DNA of 64,000 nt from Fremontodendron californicum (lineage: Eukaryota; Streptophyta; Magnoliopsida; Malvales; Malvaceae), in the NCBI GenBank assembly GCA_030761205.1, contig JAULJL010000001.1, positions 35,287,145-35,351,144 of the forward strand. Direction: 5' to 3'. The notes under the pieces are model-generated. The model was not told where the DNA came from. It saw nothing but the letters and a program-made list of their open reading frames with translations, and did not search any database. Of this stretch, positions 35,035 through 47,600 are shown one piece after another; position 1 is the first letter of the stretch; the number at the start of each line of letters is the position of its first letter. Both the position numbers and the translations under genes were made by a program.

Positions 35035-35042
35035 TATTTATA
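35035..35042 (-). promoter_or_regulatory. Candidate TATA box of the opposite-strand gene
   Basis: TATAAATA on the minus strand, about 190 bp before the first Met, in DNA internal to the 3' LTR. It suggests a promoter of its own rather than LTR-driven expression; inference from position only. Confidence 0.45.
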
Positions 35043-35422
35043 GAAGAACGACTTTTGAATAGGTGCCCTACTGGCTGCCCATCACACCATACGATGGTCG
35101 ACACATGGCTATTCCTTGAACAGCACGCCCAGCCTTTAAGGCTGCCATTAAAGATGGGCACATCAAATGTCGCGTCGTACCAACCAAAGGATAGCAATAA
35201 AGTTCATAAAACCTCCTCGCCCAAACTCAAAGGCACCAAAGCATCTTCGACACACCACCACCCGCCACACTAGGGGAAAGGAAGCTCGCCATATACGCAG
35301 CCAAAAACCCAAACCTTGAAAGACAAGTCACATACTTCCTCGCCACCACAGCATCATCGCCACAATACCAGATAAGGAACAGCTACAGGCTCGCCATCAA
35401 TCACTTTATAACCTCCACCTCA

Positions 35423-35434
35423 CCTAGGGGCAAT
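35423..35434 (+). promoter_or_regulatory. Polypurine tract of the Tat element
   Basis: CTAGGGGCAAT immediately before the 3' LTR, the expected site for plus-strand priming; short and imperfect. Confidence 0.55.
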
Positions 35435-35968
35435 TGTTGAACCCATCTCGTCTACCAGACAAGCTCAACAAACTAACCCAACTCGGGCCCAACCAGGCGA
35501 GCCCAAGAACCACTGATGACAAAGATCCAGGACACGTGGACGTCTTTCCTTCTCCCAAGGGTCACGTCTCCAATCACCTCGGCATCCACCTAGGGCAGTG
35601 CAAGGCATTAAATGCCGCAGCCTACTGACAATGAACATTAAATGCGACCTCTCCTCGGCAAGGCCCCCAGAGGCTGCTCACACCAGATGACCAATCAGAG
35701 CCGGGCAAGTGGAACAAACAGGTCATCTGACTCTCTATATATAGTCCTCCCAAGGATTATTCAAGGTTAAGCTCTCTCTCTCTCTCTCTCTCTCTCTAAG
35801 GATACTCTCTCTCTCTCTCTTTCAGACCTCCTTCTCCTCCTCCAAATACTGACTTAGGCATCGGAGCGTGTCCCGGAGCTCAACCTCCAGTGCCCTCTGA
35901 CCTATTTTCCTTGCTTGCAGGACCTCAAACCACTAAGAGCACCACCTCGACACAAATAGACATCAACA
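35435..35968 (+). repeat. 3' LTR of the Tat element
   Basis: 534 bp, TGTTGAACCC...GACATCAACA, matching 24123-24668 apart from scattered substitutions and the (CT)n length. TATA at 35736-35743. Confidence 0.9.
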
Positions 35969-35973
35969 ATATT
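35969..35973. other. Target-site duplication ATATT, right copy
   Basis: Matches 24118-24122. Confidence 0.85.
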
Positions 35974-36201
35974 AATTGTGTAAATATAATTATAATGTAA
36001 ATTATTATATGTATCAGAATTTTAAATACGAATAAGATACATGTATTAAATATGTCATATTAATCGTGTTTAAACGTATCGTATGATATTATAATGTTTT
36101 ATGTTTTTTAAACAAATCGTATTTGTATTATATTTTTATATCATATTTAATATTATCAAATTTATGATGAATAAATAATTTTTTTATTTGGATTGACTTA
36201 T

Positions 36202-36206
36202 CCTAA
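36202..36206. other. Target-site duplication CCTAA, left copy
   Basis: Abuts the copia LTR; matched at 42929-42933. The 230 bp between this and the Tat element is AT-rich with no gene. Confidence 0.88.
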
Positions 36207-36687
36207 TAAAGATTATCACATAAATAATCTATATAATAAATACAGAATTAAATAACTAACTTACAGGATCGTTCGATGATAACTGGTCTTGATTCGCTGG
36301 TTGGAGACAAGATCACGTAATCGAAAATTGTCTGTTTTTCACAACACTAAATTCTTCAAGAATGCAGAGAGATCGAGTATTCCTTTATGTTTTATAGAAA
36401 CATATTTCTCTTTTCTTTCATTGACCGAATGATTCTCTAATCATTCTTTTTGTCTCGACCGAAAACATTGTTTCTTCTTTATAGCCGAATGGATTCATTT
36501 TGTTTTGTAAGGAAGTTATTCTTCTTTTTCTTTTTTTGTTAACTTTGGCCGAATGAAAACCTTCTTACATTGAAAGGAAGCTTATTTTTCTTCCTTTTAT
36601 ATTTCTTGTCAACTGCCAGAGGCAGTTAACAATTTAATTGTTATAACATGTTGGAACGGTTGCCTATTATGGGCGTCGTTTCCACCA
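36207..36687 (-). repeat. 3' LTR of the copia element
   Basis: 481 bp. On the minus strand it starts TGGTGGAAACGACGCCC; the far end should read CA but is TA here (first base pair mutated). Matches 42446-42928. Confidence 0.9.
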
Positions 36688-36700
36688 TCTCCCACTCTCA
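36688..36700 (-). promoter_or_regulatory. Polypurine tract of the copia element
   Basis: Minus strand GAGAGTGGGAGA directly before the 3' LTR. Confidence 0.6.
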
Positions 36701-37990
36701 CATAATGGGCACAATACTCTCATTATCAAATTCAAGAGACCGATATCTCTTCTTTCTACAAAGTTCATACAAGAAAATAGGTCGTACGACCAGCATACTT
36801 CATAATCTCGAGAGCTGGCTACTATACAACTGTTAGGTATATATAGCAGCTTAAATGTTTAAGTTGAGTAAGTATGCAGCACCCCAGATCCATTTCGTCA
36901 CATTTCAAGCTTCCCATAATCTCTCTTTTATCAGTGATATAATAAACTTTTGTCTTCACAATTGTGTTTACCTTTTAAAACACAATTGGTTGACCAGTAA
37001 ATACAATTGAATGAGACACTAAAATGATCTTCCCTTTTCCTCGAATCTCTCCATTCCAATTCAACTGCTATCTAGATATGTCCCATTAGAACGAATCATA
37101 CGTGATCATTGGCAACATTTTAAGATAGCTAACATTGAACTGAAACTTTAAGAAACAGTCAAAGGTTATAAGGGTATTAATTAGAGATCCCTAGTTGATC
37201 TCATAGGTCTCACACAACCTAGAAGCAGAGATCAATTCTTCTGTTACCCATATTGGTCGCATAATGCACATGTGGTATGAAACACATGCTACGGTATTGC
37301 TCTCTTTTTCCCTTGGAGCGTATGTCTTTACCACAATACCAATATCGTACAGGTGATAGTTCAGATACACTCAGTATCTAACTTGAGTCCACAACTCTAC
37401 TTTCTCAATAAATTCAATAACAGGACTTCCACCTAGTATACATAGACAGATAAAGTGAATTATGGGATCATTCACTTTCGGTTATAAACTCATTACTATA
37501 TGACCTCATCTTGAACTGTTATCAAGGCGATTCCGTTTTAAGCTCAATCTCTCGTAAAACTCTTAGTTTTAAAGCTTAAAACTAATCTCATCTCTACTGA
37601 GACTAAACCTTAAAGGTGATTGCCTGTGTGAGAAAGCCAATCATCTGTCTGACATACCTTAAATCTCATATATGTACTTAACATATATATTACACGTGTG
37701 TATACTTTCATGAAATAAAATACTAAACTTTAGTATGCATTAATCATTGTCAACAATAAACATAAATGGGAAAGAACAAATTATTCAACTTGAACAACTT
37801 ATCAAGTACATTAAATCCTACGCAATCCTAAAGATCTAACATGTCCATTATATACATCTCTAGAAACCAGTTTCGTAAACCGATCTACAATCATCTTATG
37901 CATAGATATGTACTGCATGTTGACTTTCTTATGTGCAACCATGTCTCTTACAAATTATACTTGGTATCTATGTGTTTGTTTCTTACTACT

Positions 37991-38269
37991 TCAGGAGATC
38001 GCTCTTTTATTAACTAAGAAAATATATCCGGAGGTAGATTTCCTTTCATCTAAATCTCCTCCCCAATCGACGTTCGTATACCCGATTAGATGCAGATCAC
38101 TTCCTTGATAGCATAATGAATAGTCCACAGTGCCTTTCAAATACCTTAATATCCTTTTAACTATTTTCCAATAGGGTTGACTTGGATTTGATTGATATCT
38201 ACTTACGAGTTCAATTGCGTAACAGATATCATGCCTTGTGCACATCATAGCATACATAAGGCTTCCCAC
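37991..38269 (-). pseudogene. Copia RNase H
   Basis: MGSLMYAMMCTRHDICYAIE, then RILRYLKGTVDYSLCYQGSD, YTNVDWGGDLDERKSTSGYI. These are the classic copia motifs, although the catalytic-Asp motif GYTDADWAG reads GYTNVDWGG, with a change of the first Asp to Asn. A frameshift or stop follows at KRAIS, so the C-terminus is lost. Confidence 0.85.
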
Positions 38270-38559
38270 AGCACTGGATTAAGGAACTCTTGCTATTTAT
38301 TCCTTTTCTTATGGAGTTTAAGGACACATTCTTTTACTCAGGCATTCGCCTTTTGCAATAGGAGTATCAATTCGCTTGCAGTCTTATATTTTGAATCGTT
38401 CAAGAACTTTCTTAATATACGACTATTGTGAAAGAGCAAGTAATTTCTTAGAACGATCCCGAGTGATTTTTCACTCTAAAAATGTAAGCTGCTTCACTCA
38501 TGTCTTTCATCTCAAAATTTAAGGACATCTAATTTTTCACCATAATGATATACTCCTTA

Positions 38560-39210
38560 TCATTCTCGGCCAACAATAAGTCATTCCTATAAGGCGACAA
38601 GATTACAAACTTGTCTTGGGTTCTTTTGACACACACAATGGTACTCATCAATCATGATAAAATCATACAAAATGATTGCTTGATGAAATCTAATATACCA
38701 TTGTCTAGAAGATTGCTTAATACCATAAATTGATCTTAATAACTTGCACACTTTGTGCTCTTTACCTTTGTCAATGAAACCTACTGGTTGTTCCATGTAG
38801 ATTTCCTCTTACAGTTTTCCATTTAGAAAGGTAGTTTTTACATCCATTTGATGCAACTCCAAATCTAAACTTGCTATTATGGCCAGAATTAAGTGTATGG
38901 AGGTAAACCTTACAACAAGAGAGAAAGTCTTCATAATCAATTCCCTATTATTGAGTATACCCCTTAGTTACAAGGCGTGCCTTGTATCTTTCAATAGTCC
39001 TATCATATTTACAATTAATCTTGAAAACCCATTTTTTCCCAATTACTTTGCGTCCTTTTAGTAGATCAACCAATTCCCAAACATTGTTTGATCTGATTGA
39101 CTCCATCTCTTCTTCCCTTGTTTTCATCCACTTTTCTTTAGCTACAGAAAAAAAAGCTTCTAGAACATTTCTTGGCTCTTTTTCATCTTGTGGGGTAATC
39201 ATGAAATTTA
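38560..39210 (-). pseudogene. Copia reverse transcriptase (RVT_2) fragments
   Basis: 39202-38948 gives EKWMKTREEEMESIRSNNVW and KKWVFKINCKYDRTIERYKA; 38796-38587 gives MEQPVGFIDKGKEHKVCKLL and YGIKQSSRQWYIRF. The YVDD active site should lie near 38500-38560 but is in broken frames. Confidence 0.85.
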
Positions 39211-39439
39211 TCCCTCTATGTCAAAACGACATCGAGGAACATTTCCATGATTACTATGCTTGACTTGTGATTCTTGTGAAACAAATTCATCATATTTTAT
39301 CATGTTCCCACTTGGATGAGATATATTTGGTGCATTATCAAGAATATGCATCAGTCGATTTGCAATAATTAAATCATTAGGATCTATCATCTTATAAAGA
39401 GATATATCCTGATTAATCTCACCTCTACTTGGGAAATCA

Positions 39440-39921
39440 TTTTCTGGAAAAGTGACATCCCAATATTCAAATTAGTTACACTCCCACTTGCTTGTTCACC
39501 AATAAACACATATATATCCCTTTGAATACTCAAAGTATCTTACAAATATACTCTTTTTTCCTTTTAGGACCTAACTTGCCATGTTGATGAATGTGATGAA
39601 ATATACTCCTCCACTTTGTGCCCTTACATTCATTGGGCCACAAATATCGAAATGTACAAGTTGCAATGGAAATTCGACTCTAGTCCCTTTACCAAATGGT
39701 TTTCTTGCTATTTTTCCCACTAGACATTTTTCACACGTTGATAGATTAACTTTTTCAATAGGGCTTAGTAATCCCTCTTTAGCTAATCTATCCATCCTTT
39801 GTTGCCTGATATTGCACAGTCTAGCATGCCAAATATTCACATCAATATTTGCATCATCTGAAGATGTAATTAAGGAAAAAACTAGTATCATTGATATAAC
39901 TACACGCAGTGTAGTAAACAT
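39440..39921 (-). pseudogene. Copia gag-pre-integrase and deleted integrase
   Basis: IWHARLCNIRQQRMDRLAKE and CEKCLVGKIARKPFGKG give the HHCC-type pre-integrase domain. VHFDICGPMNV is the first integrase Asp region, then GGVYFITFINMAS. This is followed within a few bases by sequence resembling the integrase C-terminal GYS-type segment (KKSIF, YFEYSKGYI in shifted frames). The D-35-E core between these is absent. Confidence 0.8.
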
Positions 39922-40331
39922 CCAAAAATAATAAAACCATTCAATAAATATCCAAAAGCATAGTAATTTATTCTGAAAAACAAATTAACACCAGTATTAT
40001 CGAAGTTCAAATTATATCTTAGGTTAAGAAGAACTATGACAGAAATAAAGTTCTGTTGAATGTCGGGAGCAAACAACACGTCATGTAGGATAAAGGATTG
40101 GCCACCACGCATACACATCTTGCATCTATCGATTCCTTTCACTTCAACTCTTGAGTTGTTTCCCACATAAACCCATTTTGTCCCTTGTGGAATTCGACGA
40201 AAATCCACACATATTTATGTCCTATGCTACATGGTTTGTGGCCCCTAATTCTACAGTCCACAAAGTAGGAGATTCAGTTAATAAAACAATGTTTGACACA
40301 AACGTCATACTATTCAAATTATTCATTGCAT

Positions 40332-41541
40332 CTAAAAATGCTTAAAGGGTTCGTATCTTCTTTGGCTCTGTGCATTCACGAGAAAAGTGACAACTTTTAT
40401 CATAATTAAAGCACTTGACCTTAGACTTGTTCTTCTTTTAATAAGCCATGAGAGCCTCTTCTTTCCCTTAGAAACCACCTTTAGGCTTCTTAAGTGCATT
40501 TCTTTTGTACCCACCACATGGCTTGCTTTTGAAGCTTGGAGCTTCATGGGAACTTGTTCTAACCATATACACATCGGCATTAGGCCTAGATGCCTCAATG
40601 CGATCTTCTTCCAATTGTAAATGGGGTGAAGCATCTCCAAATAATTTGATGACTTCATTGTGGGTAAGATGCACTTTCATTCTCCATACTGCTTAGCAAC
40701 GTAATGCAAGCAGTGGATTTTTTTTTTTTTACAGGAGTTGTAAGCCTCTTGGTCCTTTCTCTGTTGGGCTGTATACCTATTTTTAGGCTCATGTAGGAGA
40801 TTATTTAGAACTTCCAGAACCTCTTGTTCTTCCAGCACATATTGGATTTTCATATCCCTGATCTCATAATTATCTCCATTGACCTTATCACATTTGTTAA
40901 ACTCAGCTATAATATTTTTGGAAGCAGTTGTCATTTCATAGGATATTCTATAATGAGACATACATGCACAAATTAATGCCTAGTATACACACATTTATTT
41001 TGTCACAATCCGAAATAAAATCAATGACAATCATCCATATAATATGGAACCAAAAGTTCACTAAGTTTCACAATCAAATTCCATAACAATATGTTTAATC
41101 ATCACTAATTTATTTCATTGTGCAAAACTTCTATTCTAAGATAACAAATATCTCAGAACTCCCACTAGATGCAAAATTACTCATAATTTTGCAAATTTAT
41201 CACATAAATAAATAAAAATTTTATATTTACATACATAATTAGTCCTTCAAAAAAAAACTTTCTAAAATAAAATATGTCCCTAATTAGAAATTCCATAAAA
41301 CAACTAATCTATAATTTATGAATTTTCTGGTGACTAGAATGGAATCCGAAAATTCCTTCGGTAGTTTAAAATCCAAGTTAGTCATCCATAGATTTCCTAC
41401 AACCTTGCATTTTTCATTATGAAGATTAGGGCCAATTGAGAGGGTCACAGTCCTCTTTACCCCCATCTTCACATACTTTTTTGCAAAAGTTTTAATCAAG
41501 GTTTCATAATCCTCGATGTGGCCGTTCTTCATCTTAGACAT
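40332..41541 (-). pseudogene. Copia gag, decayed
   Basis: 41541-41284 gives MSKMKNGHIEDYETLIKTFA-type sequence; 40961-40677 has KCDKVNGDNYEIRDMKIQYV; 40680-40468 resembles linker sequence. A zinc knuckle in another frame near 40340-40410 reads CFNYDKSCHFSREC, where the usual second Cys is Tyr, so it is degenerate. 40208-39900 carries the protease-region linker (VGNNSRVEVKGIDR). Confidence 0.65.
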
Positions 41542-42432
41542 TCAAAGATCGTTAAGAAGATCTTTTTGACTCAATGTAAGAAGTGTATTTTTGTAACACC
41601 ATATATTTGTTATGATCACTTCTTATCGTCAAACTGTCACTCCATATCAACTCTTGGATTTTCTCATTAACAGTAATGATATGTTTGATAACATCATCAT
41701 TTGGATCCCTTCGGTAGTTATCTAGTTCTCATAACAACCTACCGACTCTTAGAAATTGTGCCATGTTCATAATGACCATCGGAGTCCGGATAAATCTCGG
41801 CATTGTCTTTTGTAAGAAATACAGAAAAAATATGTTTCATAAAACATATTCATTATACAAAATTTCATAATGATTAAAAAAAGTAGTCTATTTTGTGTTA
41901 TTAGGACTCCCATGATTTAAATAAAATATTTAAAATTAAACAAACCAGGCAAAGTTTGATCTTTTTGGCATTTAAAAAATCTGCATCTAATTATGTGTTG
42001 GGCATTCGAATGCCCTTGCGGTATCCGAATGTCTCATAAAAAATACTATATTTTTGAAAACTTCATTTGGTATTCGAATTCCTTAACAAAAGTATGTTTT
42101 TTTTAGAATGTTCATAGGACATTCGAATACCTAAAATGTGTATTCGAATCCCATTTTATTTATTTATTTATTTATTTTTGGAAATTCAAAAAAAAAAATT
42201 ACGAGTTTAATCCCGGTTTTCATCAAAATTCATAATTTTCAAAATCAAACCGGGGATCCAATAAATCCAAAACTGTTATATTACACATGTTTTATGGTCT
42301 TATACATGTTTGTATAATAATCCATGAAATCCGGATGTGTTTCAGTGGATTTAAGCATTTCACCAGAAACTCGGCTTAATCATATCTATGTTTTTGTTCT
42401 TAAACAAATATACCAGAAATTAAAACTTACGG

Positions 42433-42444
42433 GCTCTGATACCA
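42433..42444 (-). promoter_or_regulatory. Primer-binding site, initiator tRNA-Met type
   Basis: Minus strand TGGTATCAGAGC, the standard copia complement to the 3' end of initiator tRNA-Met, one base from the LTR. Confidence 0.9.
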
Positions 42445-42445
42445 A

Positions 42446-42928
42446 TGAAGATTATCACGTAAAAAATCTATATAATAAATATGAAATTAAATAACGAACT
42501 TTGAGGATCGTTTGATGATTAACCGATCTTGATTCACTAGTCGGAGACAAGATCACGTAATCAGAAATTGTCTGTTTTCCACAACACTAAGTTCTTCGAG
42601 AATGCAGAGAGATCGAGTATTACTTTATGTTTTAGAGAAAAGTATTTCTCTTTTCTTTCATTGACCGAATGATTCTCTAATCAATTTTTTTTGTCTCGGC
42701 CGAAAACATTGTTTCTTCTTTATGGCCGAATGGATTCATTTTCTTTTGAAAGGAAGTTATTCTTCCTTTTCTTTTTCTGTTAACTTTGGCCGAGTGAAAA
42801 CCTTCTTACATTGAAAGGAAGTTTATTTTTCTTCCTTTTATATTTCTTGTTAACTGCCAAAGGCAGTTAACAATTTAAATGTTATAATACGTTGGAACGA
42901 TTGCCCATTATGGGCACTGTTTCCAACA
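42446..42928 (-). repeat. 5' LTR of the copia element
   Basis: 483 bp. Minus strand TGTTGGAAACAGTGCCC...CTTCA; flanked on the right by CCTAA at 42929-42933. Confidence 0.9.
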
Positions 42929-42933
42929 CCTAA
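42929..42933. other. Target-site duplication CCTAA, right copy
   Basis: Matches 36202-36206. Confidence 0.88.
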
Positions 42934-43261
42934 TTACCTCATTAACTTACAAATCCAAATACCTTAGAAATTATAAAATATTAAAAACCCGAGATCTAGT
43001 TTAGCTTTTTGAGGAATGTGACAGGTAAAGCTGTAATTCTTTAATACTAGTTTCAATCTTGGCATGTTTTGAAACACAGGGTATTTTAAAAAGGTACATA
43101 TATTTTTTTTCGTCAAACAACTCTTTTTATTGAACAAAAAGATACATAACCAAGCATAAAACAACTCTGTTTTTTCCAAACCTAATTTAATAAGGGAATC
43201 TGACATATTGTTTCCACACCTAATTTAGCAAGGATAATTTTTTTTTTTTTTTTTTATCTTT
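42934..43261. other. Flank with a possible LINE 3' tail
   Basis: A T run at about 43107-43114, followed on the plus strand by CGTCAAACAACTCTTTTTAT, reads on the minus strand as AATAAAAAGAGTTGTTTGACG plus poly(A), like a LINE 3' end. No target duplication was confirmed and no domain is present. Confidence 0.35.
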
Positions 43262-43339
43262 TCTATGACATAATTATAATAATGTGGAATTGGAAATAAA
43301 GGTGTAAATAAATAAAGGGGTTTTTCATCCTAAAAATAT

Positions 43340-44260
43340 TTTGGGAGTCCCGTTTAGATGTTGGAGGATTTACGTCTTAAGTGCAAAGTAGGATATTCTT
43401 TAATTCTAATAAATTTTTCGAGGATCATCTTCCGAATTTCGCCTAGATGTTGGCTAATTCGAAGATTTCTCGTACCAAAATTGTTAATTTTTTAAAAAAT
43501 ATAATATCTATAAAACTAATTATAACAATAAAATGATAATGTAATAATGATAATAATAAAACAATTCTACGAATAAGGCAATTCCTCCGTTATTTCTATA
43601 AAAAAAAAAAAAAAACCATGTCGGGACCTTGCCTAGATGTTGGAAGGCCCCTGAACCTATTTTCGTGAAAAATCTTTTTAACTATAATAAATGCAACAGA
43701 AATTCTAAATACGGGGATTATTCTTTAAATTCCACTTAGAAGTTGAGAAATTAGGGAATTTTTTGATCGTATCAAAATTTTTGTATAATAAATAAGAATA
43801 AATTTTCAACCCAATTAAATTATCCCGAGGATCCTGCCTAGTCATCAGAGGATTTCTCAATCAAAATTTTCTTGAAAAATTATTTCTCATACTTCGTGAA
43901 AATTTAAGGCATCGAGAATTCTTTTTAAATTTTGTCTTAGAAATTTTTTTTTGCCATAAAATAAGTTTATTTCCTGTCATACACGCTATCTTTGCATTCG
44001 GTTATATGCATCGCCATTCTATCATATTATTTTGCATAGCATGAAATAAGAACTAAATTTCGTAAATATTCTTCGAAAAAAGGAGATAGTAGCTCGAGTA
44101 AAAATGACTCTCGGTATTCCGTCTAGATGTTGAAAAATTTTGGTAATAATTTTTTATAAAAGATTTTCTATCTCGTACTCGGTGGATTGTCACGGAAATT
44201 CTAGACGAAGGAATATTACTTCTAAATTTCGCCTAGATATTGGAGAGTTTAGGCTAAGTC
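43340..44260. repeat. Phased ~95-100 bp degenerate repeats (TAGATGTTGG motif)
   Basis: A (C)CTAGATGTTGGA-like motif at about 43355, 43444, 43634, 43735 (degenerate), 43837 (degenerate), 43937 (weak), 44125 and 44234. Spacings are about 90-110 bp or twice that. Between motifs are shared TCAAAATTTTC.TGAAAAAT stretches. No coding frame. The block ends at 44682 in a GGTGGCGACTC-containing segment common near plant LTR ends, so it may be part of an unidentified LTR element. Confidence 0.6.
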
Positions 44261-44682
44261 TCTGACGTCGAAAATATTCATGTTAATCTCAAATAAAAGA
44301 TTTTACCCAAAAATAACAAAATACTTTTTTTAAATAAAATGAACTAAGGGATTTATTTTTAGATACCAAAATTAAAATCATTTTTTTTTCAAATTTAAGG
44401 ATAAAACGTGATTAATGGGTACTGTTTTCTAAATAGGCGTTGTGGGGGCGCTAATCTTTCTCCACACGTAACTGTACTCCCGAACTCGATTTTTATTTTT
44501 GCAAACCAAAAATTATCCTTTAATAGGTCTAAATTAATTTTAGAATTTTATTAAGTGGATAAGTTTCTTAGGTGGCCAATCACACCTAAATAAAAAAAAA
44601 TTGGTGGCGACTCTCTTCGTTTTTAAAAACCCTATGTTTTTAACATACATCCCACTTCTGGAGGACGAAAGATCGTTATGAC

Positions 44683-47600
44683 AGGAACCAAATCTCGAAA
44701 TCCAGTTGGAAGCAGTTGCTGCATAAAAATACGACAATCATGACTTTTCATGCCATAAAATCTCCCATAAACCACATTTGCATAACACCCAATATTCGAG
44801 GCAAATTCATGGGGAAGTCGTAATTCTTTGACCCAAGCACAAACTTTTTTTTTTATCTTCTCTGATTAATGTGTAAGTGGATTTAGGTTTGTATGTTTTT
44901 ACATTGCTTTTCACCAATTCTAATTCGAACCTTTTGCAAAGCAACGGTAAATTTATTCTAGCCTTTATATTATCTTTTGTTTTGCCCTTCACATCCATCA
45001 TTGTGTTGAACACATTATCAAACACATTTTTATTAATATGCATAATATCTAAATTATGATGAATGAAATTGGTATGCCAATAAGGCAACTCCCAATATAC
45101 TCTTTTTCGTCCAATTATAACTTTCCCCGAATCCAATCAACTTCTCTTGACTACATTTAAACCCAAATATGATATTCGAAATACAATCTATCCATTCCGA
45201 AATTGCCTCCCTGGATAATCTCTCAATTGGAAAGTCATGCTCAACACTTCAACAAAATTTATCTGTTTGCCTTCTAAAAGGATGATTTAAAGGAAAGAAC
45301 TATCGATCACAATAAAAAAAACATGGTTTTCTACCATAATATAATCTGAATGACTTCATCTGTTCCATACAATAAGGACAAGTTAATCTTCTGTGTGTAC
45401 TCCATTCTGATAACATGCAATTAGCAGGAAAGTCATTAATCGTCCATAATAATGTAGCCCTTAATATAAAATTTTCTTTCATATACCTATCATAAATCGG
45501 AACACCATGATTCCACAATAATTTTAACTCATCTATAAAAGGTCTGAGGAAAAATCAATATTCTGCCTTGGACTATTCGGACCCAGAATTACCATATTAA
45601 GAATCAAATATGGTTGCTTCATGCATATCCATGGTTGTAAATTGTATACACAAAAAATTAGCAGCCAACAAGAGTACGGTTTGGCTGCTTGAGTAAACGG
45701 TCAAAAACCATCTGCACATAAACCTAATCTGACATTTCGATATTCAACTGCAAAAGATGGATGATTATGATTGAAGTCTTGCCAAGCCTCACCATCATCT
45801 AGGCGAATCAACACTTCATCATCCCTTTGGTTATGCGCATGCTATTGTTAGATTTACCACGCAAGTGCACGTACTGTTAACAAGTAATACAGTGAAAAGT
45901 AAAGTGTCGATCCCACGAGGAATTGTTACTAAATTCGTTAAGTACTAAAATTAAAACAACTCAATCTTATTCAAACAATTAATTAAAGATTAAATAAAAG
46001 AAACTAATAAACAAAGAAGACAAATTAAAAGATAGATTAATTAATTGAGAAAAGCCTAAGATTACAATTTTCTTCAACACTTCATATGAACTTATCTTAC
46101 CCTCTTAACTTGATTAATGACAATGAGTTGTTAACCTAGAGTTCTAATCTATTTATAAGTATCTATCGATGGTCTTATAAAAATATCTCTCTTAACCAAT
46201 TAACTATATGTCTATGATAATTGAATTAAAAAGAAACTCATTAAACTTAGACTCTAAACTTGGTTACACATGACACGTAGATATATTTCTATCCTGTATG
46301 CAACTCAATTCATCATAATAAATGAATCTGAAATACATGTTATTCAATCCATGTCTAACACTAAACTCCCTATGCCTAGTTGTATTTAGGTTACCACATC
46401 AATCTAATTAGTAGCTAAGCAATTAGAAGCATTAAGCACAAGATTGAATAAACAACATAAAATATCATTAAATCAAACAAGAGAGTAAAATAATTCAAAC
46501 TACATGTTGAGTTTCATTGAAGTCCTAGAAAAATAAATTAGTTCATGCTAATTAATAAAAATATAAAACAAAGGAGTTTCACCATCATAAATATTACAAG
46601 AAAGATAAAGAAGATAAGGGATAAGAGAAAACTAAGGGTTGTCAGATCTTTAGTCTTCAATCCTCCAAAATCTCTATTGCTCCTTGTAACTTTGTGGTGG
46701 TTGCTCTCCTCTTAAGAAAATTAAGTTATTTACAAGGTAAGAAGGTGTTAAAAGCTAGGGAGAAGACTTTTATAAAGTCCTAAAGGGTTCCTATTTATAG
46801 AGCTCCAAAAGCCTAAAGAAGGAAAACTTTGTGGCCAAGTAACTGCTTCCAGCTTGGACTTTCCATATATGAGCTGTTTCTCTCCTTTTAGTTTTAGGAC
46901 TCTACAAAAATACAAAAAATGTTAAATTAATAACTAATTTAAACATAAAATAAATAAATAAAAATAATCTAAAAATAATTAAATAAAAGTTTACGCTACA
47001 AGGACTTAGCTAATTTAAATATATAAAATATGATAAAATAACTCTATTTCATAGAGTTATCACATGCCATGTCATATTTTCTGTAGTTACCTTTGACATA
47101 TAAAGCCTTTGTAGTCTCGGAATAAGTGGCATATAACTGAGAATCTTATAAGGAATTTTTTTTGCCTTCCCGACACTTGATTTGCTCGATTTATATCGAG
47201 GATAGCCACATACCAAACAGTATGTTAACTCGATCGACTCATTATGAAACAACATGCAATTGTTGTTGCATGCATGTATCTTAACATAATCCAGTCCAAG
47301 TTTGCCCATCTTCTTTATTCTGTAAAAATTCACAGGTAAGTTATCACTTTCAGGGAACATACCTTTTATCATAACCATCAAAGAATTGAAGCATGATTCA
47401 CTCTTGTTAAATTCTGACTTCACATTTAATAGTTGTGACACAATAGATAAAATTGTGTGCTTCCTACATCCTGAGCACAACGGTTCATCTACTTCGTTCA
47501 ACAAAGAGTAAAAATTTGTTGAACTTAAATTCGGTTGTTCATCCTGAACCATGATCTCATCAACACTGCAATTACCACCTAAGTTAACATTCGGATATAG

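Larger units (their letters stand above)
24123..35968 (+). mobile_element. Ty3 LTR retrotransposon, Tat type, complete but decayed
   Basis: An 11.8 kb element bounded by two similar LTRs and the 5-bp duplication ATATT. Order: LTR, primer-binding site, gag, protease, RT, RNase H, a second archaeal-type RNase H, integrase, 70-bp tandem array, opposite-strand gene, polypurine tract, LTR. The double RNase H, the long region between pol and the 3' LTR, the tandem array and the antisense gene are together characteristic of the plant Tat lineage (Grande, RIRE2, Ogre and relatives). Numerous stops and frameshifts mean it cannot act alone. Confidence 0.92.
36207..42928 (-). mobile_element. Ty1/copia LTR retrotransposon, decayed, integrase core missing
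   Basis: A 6.7 kb minus-strand element between perfect CCTAA duplications. Similar LTRs at 36207-36687 and 42446-42928, a primer-binding site at 42433-42444 and a polypurine tract near 36688-36700. Domain order from right to left: gag, gag-pre-integrase, integrase N-part, RT, RNase H, the copia order. All frames are broken. The region 36700-37990 is its 3' non-coding part, with no gene. Confidence 0.92.

Noticed and set aside
42914..43240. Similarity of GTTTCCAACACCTAATT at the copia LTR end with GTTTCCACACCTAATTT at 43209
   Set aside because: Considered as a second LTR end or duplication, but the match is short and the CCTAA duplication already explains the LTR boundary; possibly chance.
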